Shown here: positions 35,726-43,604 of the stretch, piece by piece
How the letters are laid out: the number at the start of each line of letters is the position of its first letter
How positions within the stretch are numbered: position 1 is the stretch's first letter
Assembly (NCBI RefSeq): GCF_039545795.1
Contig: NZ_CP154260.1
Location: 1,803,001-1,867,000, forward strand
DNA from: Chitinophaga niabensis
GTDB taxonomy: Bacteria > Bacteroidota > Bacteroidia > Chitinophagales > Chitinophagaceae
Length of the DNA: 64,000 nucleotides
Reading direction: 5' to 3'
Position numbers and translations under genes: made by a program
The notes under the pieces: generated by a model
Databases searched by the model: none
What the model was told of the DNA's origin: nothing
What the model saw: only the letters and a program-made list of their open reading frames with translations

Positions 35726-36511
35726 TTAACGGCATTTCTGCCTAAATGCTTCCGGGGAATATCCAGTATGTTTTTTGAAGAACCTGATAAAGTAGGAAAC
35801 GTCTTCATACCCCAGGTGCCAGGCTATCTGGTTCACCTGCTCCGTTGTAGCCAGCAGGCATCTTTTGGATTCCAGGATGATATGTTCATTGATCAGTTCA
35901 GAACATGTTTTGCCCAACGTTGCTTTGGTGATGGCGTTCAGTTGATAGGGGGAGAGGTGTAACATCGCTGCATATTGAGAGGCCTGCTTGTGTCCAGCGA
36001 TATGTGTTTCCAGTAATGATAAGAATTCCTCCAGCCGCTCCTGTTCATAAGTGGCGGCATTGCTTTTACCATGCAGGCGGAGCAGTATTATAAAGAGAAT
36101 TTCAAGGTTTGCTTTGATCACCTTTTGGTAGCCTTCCTGTTGATCAGTGTATTCACGGAAGATATCCTTCAATACGGAAAGCAGTTTGTAAAAGCTTTCA
36201 GAATTTGGCTGATAATAATTTGTTGTGCTTTTTGTAGTATGAAAGCCGGCTTTAAATGCCATCAGGTAACCTTTGCTTCCTGCTTTCAGCGTAAGCTCAT
36301 GTACCTGTCCAGGCCGCATAAAGAACACTGTGTTATCGCTCACTTCATAGGGAATAAAGTCTATCGCATGCGTGCCTTTTCCCTTCTTTAAAACCAGCAG
36401 GTAAAAGAAATCATGCCTGTGCAACTCCTGCACCATGTCACCTATCTCCCTTATGCTAAAACTTTCTGTGGAGCCTGCTGCTTTAATATGCCTGATCGGT
36501 ATTTGCTTCAT
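35726..36511 (-). CDS. AraC-family regulator with cupin domain
   Basis: The 261-residue factor has an N-terminal cupin (DMVQELHRHDFFYLLVLKKGKG, FFMRPGQVHELTLKAG) and a C-terminal double helix-turn-helix (YAAMLHLSPYQLNAITKATLG and VNQIAWHLGYEDVSYFIRFFKKHTGYSPEAFR). Its start is 3 bases after the stop of the second AraC gene at 36515-37399, so the two are cotranscribed. Tandem regulators of the same family beside a SusC/SusD/GH130 locus are unusual; one may sense a different ligand. Confidence 0.9.
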   Translation of the reverse strand: MKQIPIRHIKAAGSTESFSIREIGDMVQELHRHDFFYLLVLKKGKGTHAIDFIPYEVSDNTVFFMRPGQVHELTLKAGSKGYLMAFKAGFHTTKSTTNYYQPNSESFYKLLSVLKDIFREYTDQQEGYQKVIKANLEILFIILLRLHGKSNAATYEQERLEEFLSLLETHIAGHKQASQYAAMLHLSPYQLNAITKATLGKTCSELINEHIILESKRCLLATTEQVNQIAWHLGYEDVSYFIRFFKKHTGYSPEAFRQKCR

Positions 36512-36514
36512 GCG

Positions 36515-37399
36515 CTATATGAATGTCCTGGTGCCGGAAAGGCTTTCCCTGAAGCCCTTCGGTGTACAGCCTTTTTTCTTTTTAAAGATACGGTTGAAAT
36601 TAGAGATATTATGAAAGCCGCATTTGTAAGAGATCTCTGCAATAGAATACCGCGTATTCACCAGCATCCGGCAGGCATGGCCTAATCTTATTTCGTTCAG
36701 GCTGTCTATGAAACTTACACCGGTGCATTTCTTAATGAAGCGGCTGAAAGATACTTCCGTCATGTTCGTGAGCTTGGCGATATCTCCCAGGTTCACTTCC
36801 TTATCGTAGTTGTTGTTCATGTATTCAAAAGCCTTTTCAATACGCCGGCTGTTATGATTGACCATTCCTTTCTGAAAAGAACTGTCTGATAAAGTGCGCA
36901 TGTTCCGCGATATAGACAGGTCGTGCAGGATAGACATTAATTCCAGTACGGAATCAAAGCCATTCTTTTGGTTGAGTGTCAGCAAACGGGGGCTTAGCTG
37001 TTTAATGGTTTCAGGAGAAAAGAGGATGCCGTTGGCAGCGCTTTCAAACATGCTCCGCATGAAACGGAGCTGGTTCTTACGCAGCAGTTTATCATCTATC
37101 AGGTCCTTATGAAACTGAATGGTCACTTCTGTGATCGCCTTGCTTTTACATTCATGCGTGAACCAGCCATGGTTCAGGTTAGACCCTACCAATACCAGTT
37201 CAAGATCGGTAATACTGTCTATATGATCTCCTACAATGCGTTGTGCACCGGGAGCATTCAGGATCAGGTTCAGCTCCAGTTCCTCATGGTAATGCAGCGG
37301 GAAGTCGAACTTATCCTTTGTACGGGAAAAGATCATGAAGCAGTCGTGCTGTGTCAACGGGGTGATCTCCCGGAAGATATCATTTTTCATAACGGGCAT
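36515..37399 (-). CDS. AraC-family regulator, likely controlling the mannan-type locus
   Basis: The 294-residue factor has an N-terminal cupin with HYHEELELNLIL around residues 36-47 and a C-terminal double helix-turn-helix (LGDIAKLTNMTEVSFSRFIKK, then IAEISYKCGFHNISNFNRIFK). I kept ATG 37399; a minus-strand box TAAATTCG at 37409-37416 lies 9 bases upstream of it, and ATG 37390 is an alternative. It is divergent from the SusC/SusD/GH130 genes with 169 bases between, which contain repeated words that may be its binding sites. A positive role in response to a mannose-containing oligosaccharide is inferred from context. Confidence 0.9.
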   Translation of the reverse strand: MPVMKNDIFREITPLTQHDCFMIFSRTKDKFDFPLHYHEELELNLILNAPGAQRIVGDHIDSITDLELVLVGSNLNHGWFTHECKSKAITEVTIQFHKDLIDDKLLRKNQLRFMRSMFESAANGILFSPETIKQLSPRLLTLNQKNGFDSVLELMSILHDLSISRNMRTLSDSSFQKGMVNHNSRRIEKAFEYMNNNYDKEVNLGDIAKLTNMTEVSFSRFIKKCTGVSFIDSLNEIRLGHACRMLVNTRYSIAEISYKCGFHNISNFNRIFKKKKGCTPKGFRESLSGTRTFI

Positions 37400-37409
37400 T
37401 CAATTATCC

Positions 37410-37497
37410 GAATTTACTAGATAAAAAAGTATTAAGTAGACTTTTTCTCAAAAAAAGATAATAACAGGGCTTTTGTAGTAGTTAAGTCTGAATTTAC
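37410..37497. promoter_or_regulatory. Repeated words, candidate AraC binding sites
   Basis: GAATTTAC occurs at 37410-37417 and 37490-37497, exactly 80 bases apart, and TTAAGT occurs at 37432-37437 and 37482-37487, 50 bases apart. They lie in the divergent region between the AraC gene and the SusC gene. AraC proteins bind direct repeats, so these are candidates, but the words are short and AT-rich and could be chance. Confidence 0.3.
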
Positions 37498-37542
37498 AAA
37501 TGAAGGGATAAGAAAGTACTATAAGTGCATCTGTTTTAAATT

Positions 37543-37550
37543 TAGTTTTG
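37543..37550 (+). promoter_or_regulatory. Predicted -7 box TAGTTTTG for the third SusC gene
   Basis: TAGTTTTG fully matches TAnnTTTG and lies 18 bases before ATG 37569. The expected -33 position does not hold TTTG, which suits a promoter that needs an activator. Confidence 0.45.
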
Positions 37551-37568
37551 GTTCAAATAATTCTCGTT

Positions 37569-40500
37569 ATGAAATTTCTTTTACTCCACGGTGCTATTTT
37601 CAGCATTTTCCTATTGCTGCTGGGAACATCCCTATCCGCTCAGCAGAGAGTTGTTTCAGGTACAGTGAAGGATGAAACGAGCGGAGGGCTCCCTGGCGCA
37701 ACCATTCGTGTTAAGAATTCCACCATTGCTACTGTAACAGATGCAAAGGGGAATTACTCCCTGTCTGTACCGGATGCTGCCATACTGCAGGTTAGTTTTA
37801 CCGGTTATGAAACACAGGAGATAGCCGTACAGCAACGCAGTTCCATCAACATCATTTTAAAGTCCGCTGCCACCAACCTTACGGATGTGGTAGTGATCGG
37901 TTATGGCATTGTGAGGAAGCGTGACCTCACGGGAACAGTTGCTTCCATTAAAGGGGACCAGCTGAGCAAATCTGCGGTTAACTCATTGGAACAGGGCCTG
38001 CAGGGCCGCCTGGCCGGAGTAGCCGTTACACAGAACGATGCGGCCCCGGGTGGTGGCATCAGTATACAGATCCGCGGTGCCAGTTCCTTGCTGGGGAGCA
38101 CAGAACCCCTGTATGTAATAGATGGGGTGCCTGTTGCGAATGCAAGGGCTTCTCTGAAAGAATCAGGGCCCAGGGAAGAGAATCATATTATGCGTACCAA
38201 TACCAATGCGCTGTCTATCATTTCTCCCGGTGATATTGAATCCATTGAAGTATTAAAAGATGCTTCCGCCACAGCTATCTATGGTTCCCGTGGTGCGAAC
38301 GGTGTGGTATTGATCACTACTAAAAAAGGGCGTGCAGGTAAAGGTAAGATCACCTTCAATACTTCTCAGGGCATTTCTACCATTACCAAAAAGCTGGACA
38401 TGCTCAATGCCTACGAATATGCACAGTACCTTAATGAAGCATACACCAATGCAGGGTTTGCACCTGCAGACCTGCCTTATAGCGGCATGAACGGAAAGCT
38501 TTCACCAGACCAGATCAGGGAGAATTTTGGAGAAGGTGTGAACTGGCAGGATGTTATTTACCGTAACGCATATCTGCAGGATTATGAATTGGGTGTTTCC
38601 GGTGGAACGGACAAAAACACCTATGCGGTGATGGGGAATTACCTGGCCCAGGAAGGTGCTATCAAAGGCTCACAGTTTAAACGGGGCGGTTTGCGCTTAA
38701 ACCTGGATAACCAGGTGAACGAAAGAGTGAAAACATCTACCAATCTCTCTGTATCCCGTTCTACCAATGCACTCGTACGTACGGCTGCCACCACCGGCGG
38801 AAGGGAAGGAGGTATCGTAAGGTCTGCCCTGAATTATTCTCCTATTCCATATTACAGAACAGATGCAAACGGGAATATTATAAAAATAGACTACCTCAAC
38901 GACCGGGAGGTATCACAGGATATGTTTGACCGTTTTGGCGCCAGTCCCATTCGTTATACAGATGAAGTGAAAAGCCTGCAAACCATTACTTCCGGTTTCG
39001 GCGGCTTCAATGCATATGTGGATATTGTAAAAGGACTGATGTTCCAGACCCGCCTGGGCGCTAACTATTTTGAACAGTTGAACGAAACCTATTTCCCGCG
39101 TACGGTAAGTGAAGGCCGTGCCACCAATGGTAAAGCCCTGGTGAGCAATAGCAGTTATTACAGCCTGCTCACAGAAAACCTGCTCACTTACCGGCAGGAA
39201 ATCGCCAAACACCGTTTTGATTTCCTGGGTGGGTTCTCTTATGAGAAAAGCACCAGCCGTTACCGTACTTCTGAAACCCGCGATTTTGCAGACGATAAAC
39301 TCGGTTATAACGATCTGTTCTCCGGGCTCTCCACGGCACCTACTTTAACCGGCCGCTCACAATGGCAGCTGGCATCCTTTATAGCCCGCGCCAATTACAG
39401 TTATGCAGATAAATACCTCTTCACCTATACGTATCGCGCAGACGGTTCTTCCCGCCTGGCCAAGAAGTGGCAGGGCTTCTCTTCTGTTGCACTGGCATGG
39501 CGTTTAAGCGAAGAACCTTTCATCAAAGAAGCGAATATTTTCTCAGACCTGAAACTCCGCGCCAGTTATGGTGAATCCGGTAACCAGGCCGTATCGCCCT
39601 ATAGCGTGCGTGCAAAATTATCCGGCGTTATTGCCAATATGAACAATGCCGTGATTGCTGCGGTGGATGAAACCACCCTGCCCAACAAAGACCTGAAATG
39701 GGAAACCACGTCTCAATACAACCTTGGGCTGGATGCCTCTTTCCACGACAGGTTTAATTTCTCAGTGAATATCTATCAACGTAAAACAAGAGATCTGCTG
39801 CAACAGATCACACAACCACCCAGTACCGGTTATAATACCGTAACCGTGAACTCCGGTAACGTAATGAATAAAGGACTGGAGCTGGAACTGGGTAGCAGCA
39901 TCTTCACAGGTGATTTCAAGTGGAATGTGGCAGGTAATATTTCTTTCAACCGCAATGAGATAACAGACCTGGGTGAGTTACAGGAACAGTTTGCAGACAG
40001 GTTAGGAGCAGGTTATGGGCTGGATGCACGGCCTTTCATCCAAAAAGTAGGTTTACCTATCGGTGCGGTTTGGGGATTTGTGGAAGATGGTATTTTCCAG
40101 AACCAGGCAGAAGTAGATGCCTTCAAAGCCGTACAACTGGATGCAAAGATCGGGCAGACCAGGTATAAGGATCTCAATAACGATAAACAGCTGAACGACC
40201 TGGATCGCCAGCAGATAGGAGATGTGAACCCTGATTTTAACTGGGGCTTCACCTCTAATATCAGCTACAGGAATTTTGACCTGAGCATACTGATCTCCGG
40301 CGTGCAGGGCAATGATGTGCTCAATACCAATCTCATGAACTTTCATACACTCAACGGCAGCGCCAACATTCCGCAGGAAGTATATGACAGAAGATGGAAA
40401 GGAGCAGGCACCGGCAATAGCATTATACAGGCTAACCAGGCGAATACAACAGCCAGCCGTTTCTCCGGCCAGTTCCTGGAAGACGGTTCCTATGTGCGCG

Positions 40501-40715
40501 TGAAGAACATTCAGCTGGGATATACTTTCCCAAAGATCAAAGGTGTATCCAACCTGCGGCTTTACCTGAATGCCATCAACCTGTTTACGTTCACCAATTA
40601 TTCAGGATACGATCCTGAAGTAAGCGCCTTTGAGAATGCGAATATGCGTGGTGTGGACCTGGGTAGTTACCCGCAATCCCGCACATTAACCGTAGGCCTT
40701 AATGTTACTTTCTAA
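37569..40715 (+). CDS. SusC/RagA-type TonB-dependent transporter of a GH130 locus
   Basis: The 1048-residue outer-membrane importer has a signal peptide ending LSAQQ, a carboxypeptidase-like domain about 25-105 (SGTVKDETSGGLPGATIRV), VVVIGYGIVRKRDLTG, a plug (LQGRLAGVAVTQNDAAPGGG, IRGASSLLGSTEPLYVIDGV, LKDASATAIYGSRGANGVV) and a barrel ending LTVGLNVTF. No STN domain is present; regulation by the divergent AraC gene is likely. Start ATG 37569 gives a clean signal peptide, while the longer frame adds MVQIILV with no support. The SusD gene starts 10 bases after its stop, then GH130, so it probably imports manno-oligosaccharides. Confidence 0.95.
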   Translation: MKFLLLHGAIFSIFLLLLGTSLSAQQRVVSGTVKDETSGGLPGATIRVKNSTIATVTDAKGNYSLSVPDAAILQVSFTGYETQEIAVQQRSSINIILKSAATNLTDVVVIGYGIVRKRDLTGTVASIKGDQLSKSAVNSLEQGLQGRLAGVAVTQNDAAPGGGISIQIRGASSLLGSTEPLYVIDGVPVANARASLKESGPREENHIMRTNTNALSIISPGDIESIEVLKDASATAIYGSRGANGVVLITTKKGRAGKGKITFNTSQGISTITKKLDMLNAYEYAQYLNEAYTNAGFAPADLPYSGMNGKLSPDQIRENFGEGVNWQDVIYRNAYLQDYELGVSGGTDKNTYAVMGNYLAQEGAIKGSQFKRGGLRLNLDNQVNERVKTSTNLSVSRSTNALVRTAATTGGREGGIVRSALNYSPIPYYRTDANGNIIKIDYLNDREVSQDMFDRFGASPIRYTDEVKSLQTITSGFGGFNAYVDIVKGLMFQTRLGANYFEQLNETYFPRTVSEGRATNGKALVSNSSYYSLLTENLLTYRQEIAKHRFDFLGGFSYEKSTSRYRTSETRDFADDKLGYNDLFSGLSTAPTLTGRSQWQLASFIARANYSYADKYLFTYTYRADGSSRLAKKWQGFSSVALAWRLSEEPFIKEANIFSDLKLRASYGESGNQAVSPYSVRAKLSGVIANMNNAVIAAVDETTLPNKDLKWETTSQYNLGLDASFHDRFNFSVNIYQRKTRDLLQQITQPPSTGYNTVTVNSGNVMNKGLELELGSSIFTGDFKWNVAGNISFNRNEITDLGELQEQFADRLGAGYGLDARPFIQKVGLPIGAVWGFVEDGIFQNQAEVDAFKAVQLDAKIGQTRYKDLNNDKQLNDLDRQQIGDVNPDFNWGFTSNISYRNFDLSILISGVQGNDVLNTNLMNFHTLNGSANIPQEVYDRRWKGAGTGNSIIQANQANTTASRFSGQFLEDGSYVRVKNIQLGYTFPKIKGVSNLRLYLNAINLFTFTNYSGYDPEVSAFENANMRGVDLGSYPQSRTLTVGLNVTF

Positions 40716-40725
40716 AACTGCCAAC

Positions 40726-42306
40726 ATGAAAAAGTTACTGACTATAGCCATTTTAATATTTTTAATTGCCAGCTCCTGTAAGAAAGCATTAGAAATAGAA
40801 GTATTCGATTTTAAAGACCCTGAGAATTTCTATAAAACAGATAAAGACCTGCTGCAGGGAGTAAATGGTGTATACAAAAACCTGATGACCTGGGATATGT
40901 GGATCTCCCCGGCCTGGTATTCTGTACTGGGTGAAGATGATGACCTGCTGCTGGATAACTGGCTGGCAGGCGGTTACACTGGTAACCAGCGTGGAGAGTG
41001 GTATATACAACGTCCCTGGAAAGGTTACTATTATGCCGTACAACGCGCTAACCTGGTATTGAAATATGCAGCCCAGGTAACAGGCGATGCGGCCATGATA
41101 GACAGGATCAAAGCGGAAGCTTTATTTATCCGTGGCTTCTGTTATTTCGAGATCGTAAGAAGATATGGCGCCGCACCGATCCGTACGGAAGCATACACGC
41201 CTGAGCAATCCAAGAACATTGCACGCAGCCCGGTTGCGGATGTATACAAACAGGCGGAAGCAGACCTGAAAGCAGCCGCAGCGGTGTTGCCTGAAAATTA
41301 TACCACTGGTAAATACACCACTGCAGATCGTGGCCGCCCTACCAAAGCCGCAGCACTGGGCCTGCTGGCGAAAGTATACATGCACATGGCTGGCGATGAA
41401 CTGAAACAAACCAATTATTATACAGAAGCCATTACTGCTGCCAAAGCCGTAAGGGATATGGCGAAAGCTTCCGGTTATCCAAAACTGGAAATGAACTACA
41501 TGAAGAATTTCAATGAAGCAGAACAGGATAACAGTGATGAAATACTCTTTGCTATTCCTGCCACACATTCTCCCAACCAGGGTTCTGAACTGCCCGGTTA
41601 TTTTTCCCCGCAGGGAAGATACAGTGGCGGTGGCAGTGGTGGTTATGTGAGTATGCGCATAGATCTGTTCAATAAGTTTGAACCCAACGATAACCGCGTG
41701 GCTTTTGGTACTGCTATATGGGACAGCTGGAAGAATAATACCAACGAAGATTATTACTATGTAAGCCGCCTGCCGGCAGGTGCTGTGTTTAAATCAGGCG
41801 GCACCTGGGGAAGTGAATATGGCGGTGGCGCCGGTTATGGACAGGATACTTACACCTTCGGCGGGAAAGAGATCTTTGCTTCCCCACGTTTATACTCCAA
41901 AAAATATACGGATCCCAATGCACAGGCAAAAGATGAAAATGGCAACAACCCCATCATCATCCGTTATGCAGATGTACTGTTATTGTTAGCGGAAGCAGAG
42001 AACGAAGTGAATGGCCCCACCGGCCTGGCTTACGATGCAGCAGACGAAGTACGTGTGCGTGCCAACCTGCTTCCCTGGACGCGTAATCTTTCCAAAGAAG
42101 ATTTCCGTCAACGCATCAGGGATGAAAGAAGGAAAGAACTCTATGGTGAATTCCAGCGCCGCTGGGACCTGATCCGCTGGGGCATCTGGATACCAACAAT
42201 GAAAGCTGCTGGTCGCGACAGACTGGAGTTTCAGAAGTTATATCCTATTGCTCAGGAAGAGATTGCAGGTAATAAAGAGATCACCGTAAACAATCCGGGA
42301 TACTAA
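40726..42306 (+). CDS. SusD/RagB-family surface lipoprotein of a GH130 locus
   Basis: The 526-residue partner of the upstream SusC has a lipoprotein signal with Cys at residue 18 (FLIASSC). The helical SusD N-terminal half shows EALFIRGFCYFEIVRRYGAAPIR; the C-terminal half shows YADVLLLLAEAENEVNG, RIRDERRKELYGEFQRRWDLIRWG and FQKLYPIAQEEIAGN. It would capture the oligosaccharide at the cell surface. Start ATG 40726 follows the SusC stop by 10 bases and fits the lipobox. The GH130 gene begins 25 bases after its stop. Confidence 0.95.
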   Translation: MKKLLTIAILIFLIASSCKKALEIEVFDFKDPENFYKTDKDLLQGVNGVYKNLMTWDMWISPAWYSVLGEDDDLLLDNWLAGGYTGNQRGEWYIQRPWKGYYYAVQRANLVLKYAAQVTGDAAMIDRIKAEALFIRGFCYFEIVRRYGAAPIRTEAYTPEQSKNIARSPVADVYKQAEADLKAAAAVLPENYTTGKYTTADRGRPTKAAALGLLAKVYMHMAGDELKQTNYYTEAITAAKAVRDMAKASGYPKLEMNYMKNFNEAEQDNSDEILFAIPATHSPNQGSELPGYFSPQGRYSGGGSGGYVSMRIDLFNKFEPNDNRVAFGTAIWDSWKNNTNEDYYYVSRLPAGAVFKSGGTWGSEYGGGAGYGQDTYTFGGKEIFASPRLYSKKYTDPNAQAKDENGNNPIIIRYADVLLLLAEAENEVNGPTGLAYDAADEVRVRANLLPWTRNLSKEDFRQRIRDERRKELYGEFQRRWDLIRWGIWIPTMKAAGRDRLEFQKLYPIAQEEIAGNKEITVNNPGY

Positions 42307-42331
42307 GGACGATAAATAACCAGAATTAGAT

Positions 42332-43528
42332 ATGAAAGAATTTACGGAGCGTTTAAATCGCCTGGAGAGAGCCTATGAAGCATTAATTAACCGTAAGAAT
42401 GAGCCACTGCCTGATGGGAATGGGATCTTTACACGGTATAAACACCCGGTGTTAACTGCGGCGCATACAAGACTGACATGGCGTTATGATCTGAACCCGG
42501 ATACCAATCCTTACCTGATGGAAAGGTTTGGCATCAATGGTGTATTTAATTCCGGCGCTATCAAGTGGAAAGGTAAATACCTGCTGATGGCAAGGGTGGA
42601 AGGAGTGGACCGCAAATCCTTCTTTGCCATCGCGGAGAGTGATAATGGCATTGATCATTTCAGGTTCCGGGAATATCCCTGTTTCATTCCTGAAACGGAT
42701 GATCCGGATGGGAATATTTACGATATCCGCCTGACCGCTCATGAGGATGGCTACATTTACGGACTGTTCTGCACGGAAAGAAAAGATCCTGCCGCAGCCC
42801 CCTTTGACCAGAGTGCCGCCATTGCCGCCTGTGGCATTGCTCGCACAAAGGATCTGTTACACTGGGAACGACTGCCCGATCTGAAAACACCCTCTCCCCA
42901 GCAAAGGAATGTGGTATTACACCAGGAATTTGTGAACGGGCAATATGCTTTCTATACCCGCCCGCAGGATGGTTTTATTGAAGCGGGCACAGGCGGGGGC
43001 ATTGGATTTGGTGTTTGTAAAGACATCACGCACCCGGTGATTGATGAAGAAAAGATCCTGGACCCTAAAGTATATCATACCGTTTACGAAACGAAGAACG
43101 GCCTGGGCCCTGCACCCATTAAAACAGCACATGGCTGGCTGCACCTGGCGCATGGTGTGCGCAATACCGCTGCAGGCCTGCGTTATGTGCTGTACTTATT
43201 CATGACGGACCTGGAGGACCTGGCCAGGGTAACCCATAAACCAGCAGGATATTTCCTGGCCCCGGAGGGTGAGGAGCGCATAGGAGATGTATCCAATGTG
43301 GTATTTTCCAATGGCTGGATAGCAGATGAGGACGGGCAGGTATTCATTTATTATGCCTCTTCGGACACAAGGATGCACGTGGCCACCTCCACACTAGATC
43401 AGTTGGTAGATTATGTTTTAAAAACGCCGGCAGACGGGTTGCGGTCTGCCACCACCGTCAATACCATCTGCAGGATCATTGACGGTAATAAAGCTTTCGC
43501 CCTGGTGAAGGGGAATGGTGTAAAATGA
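42332..43528 (+). CDS. GH130 phosphorylase, probably 4-O-beta-mannosylglucose phosphorylase
   Basis: The 398-residue protein has no signal peptide and acts in the cytoplasm. It matches the subfamily 1 pattern: [19 protein letters not shown] at 38-56, [19 protein letters not shown] at 59-77, then [13 protein letters not shown] with Asp131, the residue that acts as proton donor in the characterised Bacteroides fragilis enzyme as I recall it. The reaction splits Man-beta-1,4-Glc with phosphate to mannose-1-phosphate and glucose. It follows SusC and SusD, so these genes probably take up and break down short beta-mannan fragments. No epimerase or endo-mannanase gene is in the window. A hairpin terminator follows. 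Confidence 0.92.
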   Translation: MKEFTERLNRLERAYEALINRKNEPLPDGNGIFTRYKHPVLTAAHTRLTWRYDLNPDTNPYLMERFGINGVFNSGAIKWKGKYLLMARVEGVDRKSFFAIAESDNGIDHFRFREYPCFIPETDDPDGNIYDIRLTAHEDGYIYGLFCTERKDPAAAPFDQSAAIAACGIARTKDLLHWERLPDLKTPSPQQRNVVLHQEFVNGQYAFYTRPQDGFIEAGTGGGIGFGVCKDITHPVIDEEKILDPKVYHTVYETKNGLGPAPIKTAHGWLHLAHGVRNTAAGLRYVLYLFMTDLEDLARVTHKPAGYFLAPEGEERIGDVSNVVFSNGWIADEDGQVFIYYASSDTRMHVATSTLDQLVDYVLKTPADGLRSATTVNTICRIIDGNKAFALVKGNGVK

Positions 43529-43536
43529 TCCCCCCT

Positions 43537-43565
43537 TGCCGTACCAGTTTTGTGCTGGTACGGCA
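43537..43565 (+). terminator. Terminator after the GH130 gene
   Basis: TGCCGTACCAG (43537-43547) pairs perfectly with CTGGTACGGCA (43555-43565) over a 7-base loop, followed by TTTTA. It ends the SusC/SusD/GH130 transcript. The loop also holds the -33-like TTTG of the next gene. Confidence 0.85.
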
Positions 43566-43581
43566 TTTTACCTTATATTTA
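43549..43581 (+). promoter_or_regulatory. Predicted promoter of the M16 protease gene
   Basis: TTTG at 43549-43552 lies in the loop of the upstream terminator and TATATTTA at 43574-43581 forms the -7 box, one base off consensus, with 21 bases between. The leader would be about 15-20 bases before ATG 43605. Confidence 0.45.
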
Positions 43582-43604
43582 CCCCCAAACCACCATTTCA
43601 GTAT

